Positions 1 to 11,722 of a stretch of 64,000 nucleotides of DNA are shown piece after piece; the stretch's first letter is position 1; each line of letters opens with the position of its first letter. The translations under genes and the position numbers were made by a program. Under the pieces are notes generated by a model. That model was not told the origin of the DNA, did no database searches, and saw only the letters and a program-made list of their open reading frames with translations. Source of the DNA: Lamellibrachia satsuma (lineage: Eukaryota; Annelida; Polychaeta; Sabellida; Siboglinidae); contig BSQZ01000070.1 of assembly GCA_033239005.1 (NCBI GenBank), positions 1,133,617 through 1,197,616 of the forward strand. Reading direction: 5' to 3'.

Positions 1-267
1 ATTACATGGGGTGGGGATGTCTTGCCGACCGTTACGTTCGTTATTTTTAAAAAAGGTTTTCTGTCTAGTCTAGCTGCCGACATCAGACTGAATCTGAGAG
101 CATTGATTGCAATGCCAGTTTTGGGGATATATATATCAATTAGAGGCAGAGGAATATGAATAAATCTAATTTCACAGAATTATACTTACCAGTAGGAAGC
201 AACAGCAGAACAACTTTGAATACAAGTGTGGGTGAATTAAACGCGTAGCAGCTTAAGTCTCGTTTTC
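1..267. other. Unannotated flank
   Basis: AT-rich sequence with a short (AT)n tract near 128. I see no coding frame or repeat that I recognise. It forms the left flank of the Jockey-like LINE. Confidence 0.5.
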
Positions 268-279
268 ATCTAGATTCGT
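268..279. repeat. Target site duplication, left copy (Jockey-like LINE)
   Basis: ATCTAGATTCGT, identical to 3427-3438. The flanking bases differ on both sides, so the match stops exactly at 12 bp. Confidence 0.8.
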
Positions 280-3200
280 GGGGCCCATGGTAGAAGCGTG
301 CTCGTCGCGGGACCTGCCAGTTATCGTCTGATATCTGCAATTCTACTACTACCTTCTCACAAAACATCCACGATGCCCAGAAATTGCGCCACTAACCAGA
401 GTCACATTCAAGAGTCCTTTTCAGGGCCGGCTCTGGCCACCAGTCAGAGTTATACAAAAGGGTCCTTTCCAGGACCAGCTCTGACTATTATGTCCTTCAA
501 CACTGAAGGGCTCTCAGTAGCCAAGCAACAACTTGTCGCTGACCTGAGCAAAAACACGAGTGTGCTGTTCTATGCATGCAGGAGACACATCGTGGGCCAG
601 ATGACATCCGGCCTAACATTCCAGGAATGGAGTTAGCCATTGAGAGGCCCAACGCACAATATGGCAGTGCCATATTTGTCAAGTCAGGCACCATCGTCAA
701 TGCCACATCACTAACGGACGTCAACAACATCGAGATTTTGAGAGTAGATCTCAGCGATATCTCCGTGACGTCAGTCTACAAACCACCCGGCGAACTGTTC
801 TTATTTGATCAACCACCGACTGTGGTAGGAAACTAACCACAGGTGATCATCGGAGATTTTAACAGCCACAGTTCGCTGTGGGGCTATACCACAACGAACA
901 CTGACGGCGAACTGGTAGAAGACTGGGCTGAGATCTACGCTGTAAGCCTGATCCACAACCCAAAACTTCCCAGTTCCTTCAACAGCGGCCGATGGCGGCG
1001 AGGGTACAACCCAGACCTCATCTTTGCCAGCAACCGAATCGCCGGTTGCTGTAACAAGTTTGTGATGAATCCAGTACCTCGCTCCCAACACCGACCCACT
1101 GAAGTGCAAGTGAATGCAGCTGTCACTGTACAAACTGTACCATTTCGGCGACGTTTCAACCTCAAAAAGGCAAACTGGGAACAGTTTGCGCAGCAGCTGG
1201 ATGTAGCAGTGGAAAACATCCTCGCCACAGCCGAAAGCTACGACCAGTTTGTAAAAGTCTTACGAAAGGTTGCTAGAAAGAACATCCCCGTGGGTGTAGG
1301 AGGAACTACGTCCCAGGTCTGACAACTGAAACCACCGAACTTTACAAACAATACACAGAGAAATATGAATCAGATCCCTTCGCAAAGAACACCATCACAC
1401 CGGGGGAGGAGCTGATAAACTCCATCTCAGAGGAGCGCCGTAAATCATGGCAGACTCTGATCGAATCAACGGACATGACACATAATAGCAAGAAGGCTTG
1501 GTCAACAATACGCAAACTCTGCAACGACCCACGCAAGTCAAAACACCACTACAACACCACTGCGAACCAAGTCGCACACCAACTCCTAACCAACGGAAGA
1601 GTACCGAATAGATAGCCGAAGGTTCGTATCAACCGACAGCGGTACCCAGACGATCAGGGTTTCACGAGAGCTTTCACGGCAGATGAGCTCGACGTCGGTA
1701 TTACTGCATTGAAGAAAGGCAAAGCACCCGGCCTGGACGACATCCAAACAGAGCTGATCAAACAGCTAGGACCAAAGGCACGGGATTGGCTACTACGTTT
1801 TTTCAACAGCTGCACCGCGAGTAAGAAAATCCCAAAGCTCTGGCGACAGGCTAAGGTAGTGGCAATACTAAAGCCCGGGAAGGATCCATCTGAGGCGAAG
1901 AGTTTCCGACCGATTTCCCTGCTCTGCCACACATACAAGCTGTTTGAGCGGCTCATACTGAATAGACTAGCGGCACATGTTGATGAGAAACTCATCCCGG
2001 AACAAGCCGGTTTCCGCCCTGGAACATCAATTACGAGCCAGCTAGTCAACTTGACAGAGCATATAGAAGATGGTTACGAGAAATGCCTGATCACCGGTGC
2101 TGTCTTTGTAGACCTGTCTGCTGCGACACGGTCAACCACCGACGCCTCCTCAGCAAAGTGCTGGAGATGACTGGCGATCTCCATCTGACCGACCTGATAC
2201 GCACAATGCTCGAAAGCCGACGTTTCTTCGTGGTGCTGAATGGTAAAAAGAGCCGTTGGCGACGACAGAAAAACGGACTACCACAGGGAAGTGTACTGGC
2301 ACCGATGTTATTCAACATCTACACCAACGATCAGCCCGTGCACACTGATACACAGAGTTTCATATATGCGGACGACTTATGCATTGCATCGCAAGAAAAA
2401 GATTTCAATAACATCGAAGTAAATATGACGTCTGCACTAAGCATCTTGTCCACATACTACGACCTCAACCAACTGCGCGCAAACCCATCTAAGACGCAGG
2501 TGTGTGCTTTCCACCTGAGGAACAGAGACGCTAAGCGAGAATTAAACGTTGTTTGGAATGGGACCCGTCTCAGCAACACATCAACACCAGTGTACCTCGG
2601 CGTTCATATCGATAGAACTCTCTCCTTTAAGACACACATACAAAAAAACAAAATGAAAGTAAACGCAAGAAACAACATCATCCGCAAACTTGCCAACTCG
2701 AAGTGGGGGTGCAGAGCATCAACTTTAAAATCTAGTTGTCTCGCTCTCTGCTACTCAGCTGCCGAGTATGCCTGTCCGGTATGGGAAAGGTCCACACACG
2801 CAAGCAAGTTGAACCCTGCTCTACATGACTGCTGCCGAATCATCTCAGGCTGCCTCAAACCGGCGAACGTCAACAGCGTACACTTGCTGGCCGGCATAGC
2901 TCCCCCTCAAATCAGGAGAACTGTTGCCAGCCGCATGGAACGATCACGACTAACGACAGATACCAGACACCAACTGTTCAACCATATGCCAGCTGCTAGC
3001 CGACTGAAGTCGCGGAAGAGCTTCATGCACACAGTGACACCGCTCGACTCGTCTCCTATTATCACTAGAATACCGATGTGGAACAGCAAAATAGCTGTTA
3101 TACCAGCCTCCAATAAAATGGGATTAGAGGCGGCTGAATCCCTGCCAGCGGAGTCTGACCAAGCATGGCTCTGTTGGCGTTCTATGAATCGCCTACGCAT

Positions 3201-3426
3201 TGGCGTTGGCCGTATTAAAAGTACGATGAGGAGGTGGGGATACATTGATGACACCCAGTCTTTGAACTGTAACTGTGGGGAACTGCAGACGATGGCACAC
3301 CTCCTCTGCTGTCGACTACTGGATGAGGCCTGCACCGCAGAAGACCTCGTCACTGTCACTGAGCGAGCAAAGGCGTGCGCCCGCAAGTGGCAACACATTT
3401 TGTGAAGGACACGAAAGAAGAAGAAG
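280..3426 (+). mobile_element. Jockey-like non-LTR retrotransposon, full insertion with 12-bp target duplication
   Basis: The 12-mer ATCTAGATTCGT occurs at 268-279 and again at 3427-3438. It brackets a 3,147-bp element that starts GGGGCCC and ends in a short GAA-rich tail (AAAGAAGAAGAAG), as expected for a target-primed insertion. The coding part has an APE-type endonuclease (an MGDFN-like GDFNSHSSLWGY at about 849) followed by a reverse transcriptase with YADD near 2367. A C-terminal CxCG...HLLCC motif lies near 3267-3310. The short single-ORF layout and this C-terminal motif resemble the Jockey superfamily, perhaps the Ingi/Vingi branch. The clade assignment is inference. Confidence 0.85.
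490..3405 (+). pseudogene. Endonuclease-reverse transcriptase ORF of the Jockey-like LINE, broken
   Basis: The product would nick the target DNA and reverse-transcribe the element RNA. The endonuclease begins MSFNTEG at 490. The coding frame then changes near 575, meets a stop at 834-836, and continues from 843. It shifts again near 1320, has a stop near 1611, and resumes in the RT core at about 1690 (KGKAPGLDDI, then ILKPGKDP, then FRPISLL). It shifts once more near 2130 and runs open to the stop at 3403-3405. RT motifs LPQGSVLAP and YADD are intact. At least three frameshifts and two stops make this copy non-autonomous. A possible N-terminal extension starts at ATG 373. The C-terminal part (2130-3405) is the best preserved. 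Confidence 0.85.
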
Positions 3427-3438
3427 ATCTAGATTCGT
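3427..3438. repeat. Target site duplication, right copy (Jockey-like LINE)
   Basis: ATCTAGATTCGT directly after the GAA-rich element tail. It is identical to 268-279. Confidence 0.8.
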
Positions 3439-3469
3439 CATACGCATGCGAACTACGGCATAACTACAG

Positions 3470-3625
3470 CATCGCTCCATCGCATCTTGCATCGCATCAC
3501 GCATCGCTCCATAGCATCTTGCATCGCATCACGCAACTCTCCATAGCATCTTGCATCGCATCGCGCATCGCTCCATAGCATCTTGCATAGCTCCATTGCA
3601 TCGCATCGCGCATCGCACCATCGCA
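3470..3625. repeat. 32-bp minisatellite, about 5 copies
   Basis: The unit is CATCGCTCCATAGCATCTTG followed by CATCGCATCACG, spaced 32 bp in the first copies (3470, 3502). Later units vary, with one longer by about 13 bp. It starts 30 bp beyond the LINE target duplication. Confidence 0.8.
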
Positions 3626-3639
3626 TTGCCAAATTCAGC

Positions 3640-4255
3640 ACACATCAGCGATGGCCCTTCTCGGCCATCATAATTGAAAAATATTTCAACGTCAGGAGAA
3701 ACACCATCGTCGAAAGGGCGCGTTTTAATACTCGACGTCAAACGATTGCATAACCAGTCGACAAGATCTGTATCGAATGGCAGAAGACTGTAAGTATGGT
3801 GATATAAAGGACGAGCTAATTCGCGACATAATAGTCGCAGGCGTCGTTGACCACTGGCTGTCAGACCATCTACGGTCAAAACCGGATTTAACACTAGAAT
3901 AAGCCGTCCAGATAATCAGCCAGACGGAGGCACCAAGCTAGACAGAGACGTTGTCAGAGTAAGCACGCCTTCCAGTGCACGCGAAATCGATCATGTCAGA
4001 CCGGCTGGTAAAGTAGTCCCCAGAAGATAGAGCAAAACAAACAAAACGAAGCTACAAACGCATCAACGACACGAAGAGTAATTGTCAATGGTGCCGCCAT
4101 CAACCAGCGCATGACAGACAAAGATGTCCAGCTAAATATGTTGTACGTGTGGAAAACAAGGTCACTTTCAAGTTGTTTGTCGCGGCAGTACAAACAAGAG
4201 ATACAGCAGCGAAGTCCATGCAATAAAAAGGCAGGACATCCCATTTCTGGGGAAA
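3640..4255 (+). pseudogene. Gypsy-type Gag remnant with two zinc knuckles
   Basis: Pieces of a metavirus-type Gag can be read in three frames. First comes FNVRRNTIVERARFNTRRQ (from 3685), then CKYGDIKDELIRD and a DLTLE segment (3777-3899, ending in a stop at 3900). A CX2C...H...C knuckle lies at 4083-4127 and a second one (CTCGKQGHFQVVC) at 4142-4180. A DIPFLG-like segment lies just before 4255. The order matches Gag of Gypsy elements with the conserved FxxRxQ core. Stops and frame changes show it is dead. No LTR is visible beside it, and it abuts the tandem unit starting at about 4256. Confidence 0.75.
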
Positions 4256-6053
4256 ATCATCGAAGGAACATATATGCCGAGGGGTGAAGTATTAAAGCGC
4301 TTTTGGCGATCCTACGGACACACACACGTTTTGGTTATTAAGCAGCAATGAACCAACAAACTCATATATCAAATAAACTTCACATTTCAACGTAATTGGG
4401 TAAATTAATCTACCTGCTGCCCACAGTCAACACCCACGAGGGTGTGGACAAATGTGCTGGTTACTGGTACTCTCGATGTGCAATCAGCTGAGTTTTTTTT
4501 CGCTCGGCCTAAACCTAAAATGACTATACTGTGGGTGACGTGTTGCCCATTGAAACGCGAGTGAACGCAGATTCTATCAGTTCACCGACATTGAACTGGT
4601 GGCGTCACTGGGTCAGACTGGGACATGTGACATCTAGCGCTCGTCGATAAAGCGCACAGTCTGCGTGAGTGTGCCTATGTGTAGCTGAAACCACGCACCA
4701 ACCGAAATCCGTGTGCTACCTATGATAACGAACGATCTGTTGACATACCCGGAACGAAGATGTCGACCATAATATGGTGGAACTCTGTGTGTGGAAACTC
4801 GTCCGTAGACTACGCTTTCTGGGTAAGTCGTGGGTGCGTGCATGCGTCCATGCGTGCAGTTTGACTTTACAGTCCGCGTGCCCGTCTGCCACGGACTGTC
4901 GCAAGACAAACTGTGTCCTGGAAAAATACCCTTGTCTTTGCATAAAAACACTGATCACTACCTAACTTTCAATGATCCAGCATGGCCATATCGTATTGGC
5001 AAGAAATATACCCATGTCTTTGCCTAAAACACGGATCACTACCTAATTTCAACTTTTGTTAAGCATGTTGTGTCAGGGTGACAAAGAAAAATCTTTGCAG
5101 TGTCCAACATAGCAGGCAGCCAATGGTATCGCCGATGACATATTGACTTCGGCGCATTCACGTAAAGGGTACACACAAAATCCCAAGGATTAAAATATAA
5201 ATGTTCCAATTGTGTGATTAATGTTATTTCTCAACACAATAGATGATATTACATTGACACTGACATTTTAGGAACATAATGTACATAGATTTCCTAAAAA
5301 GTGGTTTCCTGGTTTAGCTGTAAAATCAGCACTCTGGTGAGGACATTTCTTTAACACACAATGTTCTATTATAATATCAGGCATGTGTTAACTATTCTTA
5401 TGTGTAATTGCAGTAGTGAATAAACAATATAATACAATAAGACAAACATCCTTTGCGCCGAAATCCCAGAGAAACCGAACAGCAGTGCGTCGAAGCTATA
5501 TGGCTAAGTAATATCTAATCGAGTTATTACGTTTAAATCACTAACTTGAATGAGGAGCTAAGGAGGATAAGCGACGACATTGTCTGACAGCAGCTGTCAC
5601 ATAGTCTAGCAAACAATGTTCACACGGCATTGATACATATGAACACAAATATATTTACTTACAGTTCCAGGACCCTATAAAGAGTACATGGGTGAATTTC
5701 AGGTTGTTAAAATACAATATTAGTAGTATTAAATCATGTACTTCTAAATTGTGGTGTCCATTTTCTTTGAAGTGTATTTTACATTAGACATGTTGTGTGC
5801 TTACAGTGATTGTTCCTGAATGTATACATTCCTCAAGTGCATGATTTGATGAATTAGTAGTTAGAACATCGGATTCCCAACCAAGAGACCCCGGGTTCGA
5901 ATCCTCCCGCTGCCGTTGCGAAGCTTGGGCAATTTCGTTCACTCCATATTGCTCCTTTTCAATCATCTGTATAAATTAGTGAACGAGAAGTCTTCGCGCT
6001 GTAACTGCAACATGACCGAATGACTCACAATCGAGTCGAGTCGAGTTTGTGTT
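4256..6053 (+). repeat. Tandem unit copy 1 (head, short 82-mer core, tail; about 1.8 kb)
   Basis: The head (about 4256-4493) and tail (about 5056-6053) recur almost unchanged in copy 2 at 6054-6287 and about 9290-10290. Between them sit a unique stretch (about 4720-4920, absent from copy 2 but matched by the distant copy at 29.5 kb) and about one and a half 82-bp monomers (4940-5050). No protein is encoded: short frames here are not conserved between copies. The tail ends in a tRNA-like segment followed by GTCGAGTCGAG. The class is uncertain. A non-autonomous element or a tandem duplication of one are both possible. Confidence 0.75.
5838..6045 (+). repeat. tRNA-like SINE segment in tail, copy 1
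   Basis: A pol III-like layout is visible: an A-box-like TTAGTAGTTAGAACATCGG (from 5854) and a perfect B-box GGTTCGAATCC at 5894-5904. A body and a (GTCGA)n tail follow at about 6031-6045. It resembles tRNA-derived SINE heads. It is not a functional tRNA gene, because the acceptor stem does not close. Confidence 0.65.
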
Positions 6054-6518
6054 GGAAGAAACATATATGCTAGGAGTGAAGTATTAAAGCGCTTTTAGCG
6101 ATCTTAAGGACAAACACACGTTTTGATTATTATACAGCAATGAACCGACACACTCATATTATATTAAATTAACTTCACATTTGAACGTAATTGGGTAAAT
6201 TAATCTACCTGATGCCCACAATCAACACACACTAGGGTGTGCACAAAGGTGCTGGTTACAGGTACTCTCGATGTCCAATGAGCTGAGTTTTTTTTCGCTC
6301 GGCCTAAACCTAAAATAGCTATACTGTGGGTGACGTGTTGCCCATTGAAACGCGATTGAGCGCCAACTGAACACAGATTCTATCGGTTCACCGACATTGA
6401 TCTGGTGGCGTCACTGGGTCAGACTGGGACATGTGATATCCAGCTCTTGTCGATAAAGCGCACAGTCTGCGTGAGTGTGCCTGTGTGTAGCTGAAACCAC
6501 GCACCAACTAAACTCCGC

Positions 6519-8958
6519 CTAAAAACACTGATCACTACCTAACTTTCAATGACCCAGCATGGCCATATCGTATTGGCAAGAAATATACCCTTGTCTTTGC
6601 ATAAAAACACTGATCACTACCTAACTTTCAATGATCCAGCGTGGCCATATCGTATTGGCAAGAAATATACCCTTGTCTTTGCATAAAAACACTGATCACT
6701 ACCTAACTTTCAATGATCCAGCGTGGCCATATCGTATTGGCAAGAAATATACCCTTGTCTTTGCATAAAAACACTGATCACTACCTAACTTTCAATGATC
6801 CAGCGTGGCCATATCGTATTGGCAAGAAATATACCCTTGTCTTTGCCTAAAAACACTGACCACTACCTAACGTTCAATGATCCAGCGTGGCCATATCGTA
6901 TTGGCAAGAAATATACCCTTGTGTTTGCCTAAAAACACTGATCACTACCTAACTTTCAATGATCCAGCGTGGCCATAACGTATTGGCAAGAAATATACCC
7001 TTAGCTTTGCATAAAAACACTGATCACTACCTAACTTTCAATGATCCAGCGTGGCCATATCGTATTGGCAAGAAATATACCCTTGTCTTTGCATAAAAAC
7101 ACTGATCACTACCTAACTTTCAATGATCCAGCATGGCCATATCGTATTGGCAAGAAATATACCCTTGTCTTTGCATAAAAACACTGATCACTACCTAACT
7201 TTCAATGATCCAGCGTGGCCATATCGTATTGGCAAGAAATATACCCTTGTCTTTGCATAAAAACACTGATCACTACCTAACTTTCAATGATCCAGCGTGG
7301 CCATATCGTATTGGCAAGAAATATACCCTTGTCTTTGCCTAAAAACACTGACCACTACCTAACGTTCAATGATCCAGCGTGGCCATATCGTATTGGCAAG
7401 AAATATACCCTTGTGTTTGCCTAAAAACACTGATCACTACCTAACTTTCAATGATCCAGCGTGGCCATATCGTATTGGCAAGAAATATACCCTTGTCTTT
7501 GCCTAAAAACACTGATCACTACCTAACGTTCAATGATCCAGCGTGGCCATATCGTATTGGCAAGAAATATACCCTTGTGTTTGCCTAAAAACACTGATCA
7601 CTACCTAACTTTCAATGATCCAGCGTGGCCATATCGTATTGGCAAGAAATATACCCTTGTCTTTGCCTAAAAACACTGATCACTACCTAACTTTCAATGA
7701 TCCAGCGTGGCCATATCGTATTGGCAAGAAATATACCCTTGTCTTTGCCTAAAAACACTGATCACTACCTAACTTTCAATGATCCAGCGTGGCCATATCG
7801 TATTGGCAAGAAATATACCCTTGTCTTTGCCTAAAAACACTGATCACTACCTAACTTTCAATGATCCAGCATGGCCATATCGTATTGGCAAGAAATATAC
7901 CCTTGTCTTTGCCTAAAAACACTGATCACTACCTAACTTTCAATGATCCAGCATGGCCATATCGTATTGGCAAGAAATATACCCTTGTCTTTGCCTAAAA
8001 ACACTGATCACTACCTAACTTTCAATGATCCAGCATGGCCATATCGTATTGGCAAGAAATATACCCTTGTCTTTGCCTAAAAACACTGATCACTACCTAA
8101 CTTTCAATGATCCAGCATGGCCATATCGTATTGGCAAGAAATATACCCTTGTCTTTGCCTAAAAACACTGATCACTACCTAACTTTCAATGATCCAGCGA
8201 GGCCATATCGTATTGGCAAGAAATATACCATTGTCTTTGCATAAAAACACTGATCACTACATAGCTTTCAATGATCCAGCGAGGCCATATCGTATTGGCA
8301 AGAAATATACCATTGTCTTTGCATAAAAACACTGATCACTACCTAACTTTCAATGATCCAGCGAGGCCATATCGTATTGGCAAGAAATATACCCTTGTCT
8401 TTGCCTAAAAACACTGATCACTACCTAACGTTCAATGATCCAGCATGGCCATATCGTATTGGCAAGAAATATACCCTTGTCTTTGCCTAAAAACACTGAT
8501 CACTACCTAACTTTCAATGATCCAGCATGGTCATATCGTATTGGCAAGAAATATACCTTTGTCTTTGCCTAAAAACAATGATCACTACCTAACTTTCAAT
8601 GATCCAGCATGGCCATATCGTATTGGCAAGAAATATACCCTTGTCTTTGCCTAAAAACACTGATCACTACCTAACTTTCAATGATCCAGCATGGCCATAT
8701 CGTATTGGCAAGAAATATACCCTTGTCTTTGCCTAAAAACACTGATCACTACCTAACTTTCAATGATCCAGCGAGGCCATATCGTATTGGCAAGAAATAT
8801 ACCATTGTCTTTGCATAAAAACACTGATCACTACCTAACTTTCAATGATCCAGCATGGCCATATCGTATTGGCAAGAAATATACCTTTGTCTTTGCATAA
8901 AAACACTGATCACTACCTAACTTTGAATGATCCAGCATGGCCATATCGTATTGGCAAG
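6519..8958 (+). repeat. 82-bp satellite array, 29 full monomers plus 62 bp
   Basis: Monomer starts fall at 6519, 6601, 6683 and onward every 82 bp to 8897. A typical monomer begins CTAAAAACACTGATCACTAC and ends CTTGTCTTTGC. Variants include CATAAAA versus CCTAAAA at the start, GCGTGG, GCATGG or GCGAGG, and CCATTG versus CCCTTG. There are no spacers and no open frame. The block carrying GACCACTACCTAACG recurs 492 bp apart (6847 and 7339), which is six monomers and points to local block duplication. Confidence 0.95.
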
Positions 8959-10081
8959 AATAGAACTAGTTGTAGTTTAAATTGGCACACGCAGCATCAC
9001 AACTGACTGGGATTTCGTCAGTTATGTACATTGGTTTATATGTCACAACATTAATTTAATTGACACACGCGAGATCACGGCTGACATTTGAGATGAATGG
9101 TGAACGCTTCCATAATAACACGCTGTCACTGCTTCGTTGGCCACTTGCGATGTTGGGTTTCATTGTTGCTTTGGATGAAATTTTATTAATGGTTTTTAAA
9201 TTATTTCGTTGGTGTTGGTTCATTCCCTTCTCGCCAGACGTCACATTGACCCTTCTCATCCTGACGTGTCCAAACAAGGCAAACAGATGTTAAGCATGTT
9301 GTGTCAGGGTGACAAAGAAAAATCTTTGCAGTGTCCAACATAGAGTGGCAGGCAGCCAATGGTATCGCCGATGAAATAGTGACTTCGGGGCATTCACGTA
9401 AAGGGTACACACAAAATCCCAAGGATAAAAATATAAATGTTCCAATTGTGTGATTAATGTTATTTCTCAACACAATAGATGATATTACATTGACATTGAC
9501 ATTTTAGGAACATAATGTACATAGATTTCCTAAAAAGTGGTTTCCTGGTTTAGCTGTAAAATTAGCACTCTGGTGAGGACATTTCTTTAACACACAATGT
9601 TCTATTATAATATCAGGTATGTGTTAACTGTTCTTATGTGTAATTGCAGTAGTGAATAAAACAATATAATACAATAAGACAAACATCCTTTGCGCCGAAA
9701 TCCCAGAGAAACCGAAAAGCAGTGCGTCGAAGCTATATGGCTAAGTAATATATAATCGAGTTATTACGTTTAAATCACTAACTTGAATGAGGAGCTAAGG
9801 AGGATAAGCGACGACATTGTCTGACAGCAGCTGTCACACTGTCTAGCAAACAATGTTCACACGGCATTGATACATATGAACACAAATATATTTACTTACA
9901 TTTCCAGGACCCTATAAAGAGTACATGGGTGAATTTCAGGTTGTTAAAATGCAATATTAGTAGTATTAAATCATGTACTTCTAAATTGTGGTGTCCATTT
10001 TCTTTGAAGTGTATTTTACATTAGACATGTTGTGTGCTTACAGTGATTGTTCCTGAATGTATACATTGCTCAAGTGTATGA

Positions 10082-10285
10082 TTTGATGAATTAGTAGTTA
10101 GAACATCGGATTCCCAACCAAGAGACCCCGGGTTCGAATCCTCCCGCTGCCGTTACGAAGCTTGGGCAATTTCGTTCACTCCACATTGCTCCTTTTCAAT
10201 CATCTGTATAAATTAGTGAACGAGAAGTCTTCGCGCTGTAACTGCAACATGGCCGAATTACTCCCAATCGAGTCGAGTCGAGTTT
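10082..10285 (+). repeat. tRNA-like SINE segment in tail, copy 2
   Basis: Nearly identical to 5838-6045, with the B-box GGTTCGAATCC at 10131-10141 and the same GTCGAGTCGAG end. Its presence in both tails shows it predates the tandem duplication. Confidence 0.65.
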
Positions 10286-10290
10286 GTGTT

Positions 10291-10525
10291 GGAAGAAACA
10301 TATATGCTAGGAGTGAAGTGTTAAAGCGCTTTTAGCGATCTTACGGACAAACACACGTTTTGATTATTATACAGCAATGAACCGACACACTCATATTATA
10401 TTTAATTAACTTCACATTTGAACGTAATTGGGTAAATTAATCTACCTGATGCTCACAATCAACACACACGAGGGTGTGGACAAAGGTGCTGGTTACTGGG
10501 ACTTTCGGTATGCATTCAGCTGATT
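10291..10525 (+). repeat. Tandem unit copy 3, head only (truncated)
   Basis: GGAAGAAACATATATGCTAG and the next 235 bp match the heads at 4256 and 6054. Homology stops around CAGCTGA (10525), exactly where the pre-array core begins in copies 1 and 2. The series head-core-tail-head-core-tail-head therefore has LTR-like symmetry. Confidence 0.75.
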
Positions 10526-10932
10526 GCAAAGCCAGAAACTACCCTGTTCCAAATAAAGTAAGTTACCAATACGCAGTCAGTCACTCAGTCACTCAACTAT
10601 AAACAATACAAGAAGACAATCTGCATATTCAGCGAGTATGATGTTGCCAGACTCTATCATGCCTATTACATCTACATCACTAGTCCAAGTAACCAGCCTG
10701 GCTGCTAGGACGTCCTTGGAAGAGGCTAACGGCAAACAAACTATATCACTATATTTCCAACATATAGGCCCTACATCTCATCAAAGAGCATATTTTGAGA
10801 TATCTAGATAGTCAGCATTTAAATCCAAGATGACACCTCATTTGTTATATTAGATGACGCGCCCTTATCTGGCTTACACTTGACCTTCGCGTCACCATGA
10901 CCACACGTGATATCGAACGGCCAGCTATTCCT
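10526..10932. other. Unannotated stretch
   Basis: About 400 bp without a frame or repeat I recognise, apart from a short CAGTCACT repetition near 10575. Confidence 0.5.
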
Positions 10933-11115
10933 AGACACGGGTCTAGCATGACAACATCTTCTATGGCATGACCAAAGACACGGGTTTAATCTGAGATCAT
11001 CTTCTACGGCGTAGCCAAAGACGCGGGTCTAGTCTGAGATCATCTGCTACGGCATTGCCAAATACCCGAGTCTAGTCTGACATCATCTTCTCCGACACGG
11101 TCAAAGGCACGGGTC
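10933..11115. repeat. 43-bp minisatellite, about 4 copies
   Basis: Units begin AGACACGGGTCTAG and end in CCAA, with about 43 bp spacing and roughly 20 percent divergence between copies. Confidence 0.8.
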
Positions 11116-11199
11116 AAACAAAGTCAGACAAACAGTTGTATATGTAGCCGTTTTAGGGTTTACTACAAGATACACAGTGATGACCGCTATTTGATGTAG

Positions 11200-11426
11200 T
11201 GTCTTATCTGTTGCCATAACTATTGCAACTGCTCTTGTTAGCAGTAGACTTGACTACTGCAATTCCCTTTATCATAATATTGCTCTCAAAGACACATTGA
11301 AACTTGATTGGCAAGGGTAGTTACTACTAGGTCTTTTCGTTTCTCTCACTCAGTACTACTTCTAAAGTCATTGCATTGGTTCCCTCTCCGATATCGCATT
11401 ATTTTAAGATCTGAACAGTTACCTAT
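11200..11426 (+). mobile_element. CR1/L2-like LINE, left part (split by the Gypsy insertion)
   Basis: The + strand encodes a SRLDYCN segment followed by a RFSHSVLLLKSLHWFP segment, typical of the region after the RT domain in CR1/L2 LINEs. One frame change separates them. The sequence stops at 11426, where a 5-bp CCTAT duplication and the Gypsy LTR begin. The 3' end resumes at 26321. Confidence 0.8.
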
Positions 11427-11546
11427 TGTAGTGAACGCATGTTTATTAGCTGACATTTATTCTCGAACTGGGGCTGAGAACCGTAAGGGAACTGGTAGCC
11501 AAGTACATAGTGGCTCGTAAGTACAATAGCCATCACATATGCCACA
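11427..11546 (-). repeat. Gypsy 3' LTR (120 bp)
   Basis: Reads TGTAGTGAACGC to ATATGCCACA on the + strand. It matches 26201-26320 with one visible difference (AAGGGA versus AATGGA). Confidence 0.9.
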
Positions 11547-11560
11547 TTCCTCCCAACGTT
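11547..11560 (-). other. Gypsy polypurine tract
   Basis: On the minus strand ACGTTGGGAGGAA lies directly before the 3' LTR. It is a purine run in the position that primes plus-strand DNA synthesis. Confidence 0.8.
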
Positions 11561-11722
11561 AGTTGCTGTTCCACAGTCCTGTAAAGCGTATAATAACAAA
11601 ATGAACATTATCGTTAAGTGCCCAATTGGCTAGTGTCCTTGAAATAAACTGCTGCCAACTGGCATAACTATATGTAGAGTCCAGTATGAACGGAGTACTA
11701 TAAATTTGCATTATACATGTTA

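Larger units (their letters stand above)
6054..10290 (+). repeat. Tandem unit copy 2, with the internal 82-bp array expanded (about 4.2 kb)
   Basis: Head, core and tail occur in the same order as copy 1. The tail-to-head junction (GAGTCGAGTTTGTGTTGGAAG) is the same here at 6053 and at 10290, so the repeated unit is head+core+tail in direct tandem. The core holds about 30 monomers against about 1.5 in copy 1. A 330-bp stretch after the array (8960-9289), which includes a LINE-free AT-rich segment, is not found in copy 1. Confidence 0.75.

Noticed and set aside
5852..5925. Functional tRNA gene
   Set aside because: The B-box is perfect, but the acceptor stem and cloverleaf do not close and the segment sits inside a repeated unit. 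A tRNA-derived SINE segment fits better.
6519..8958. CRISPR-like repeat array
   Set aside because: The 82-bp units are contiguous with no unique spacers, there are no cas genes, and the host is eukaryotic. It is a satellite.
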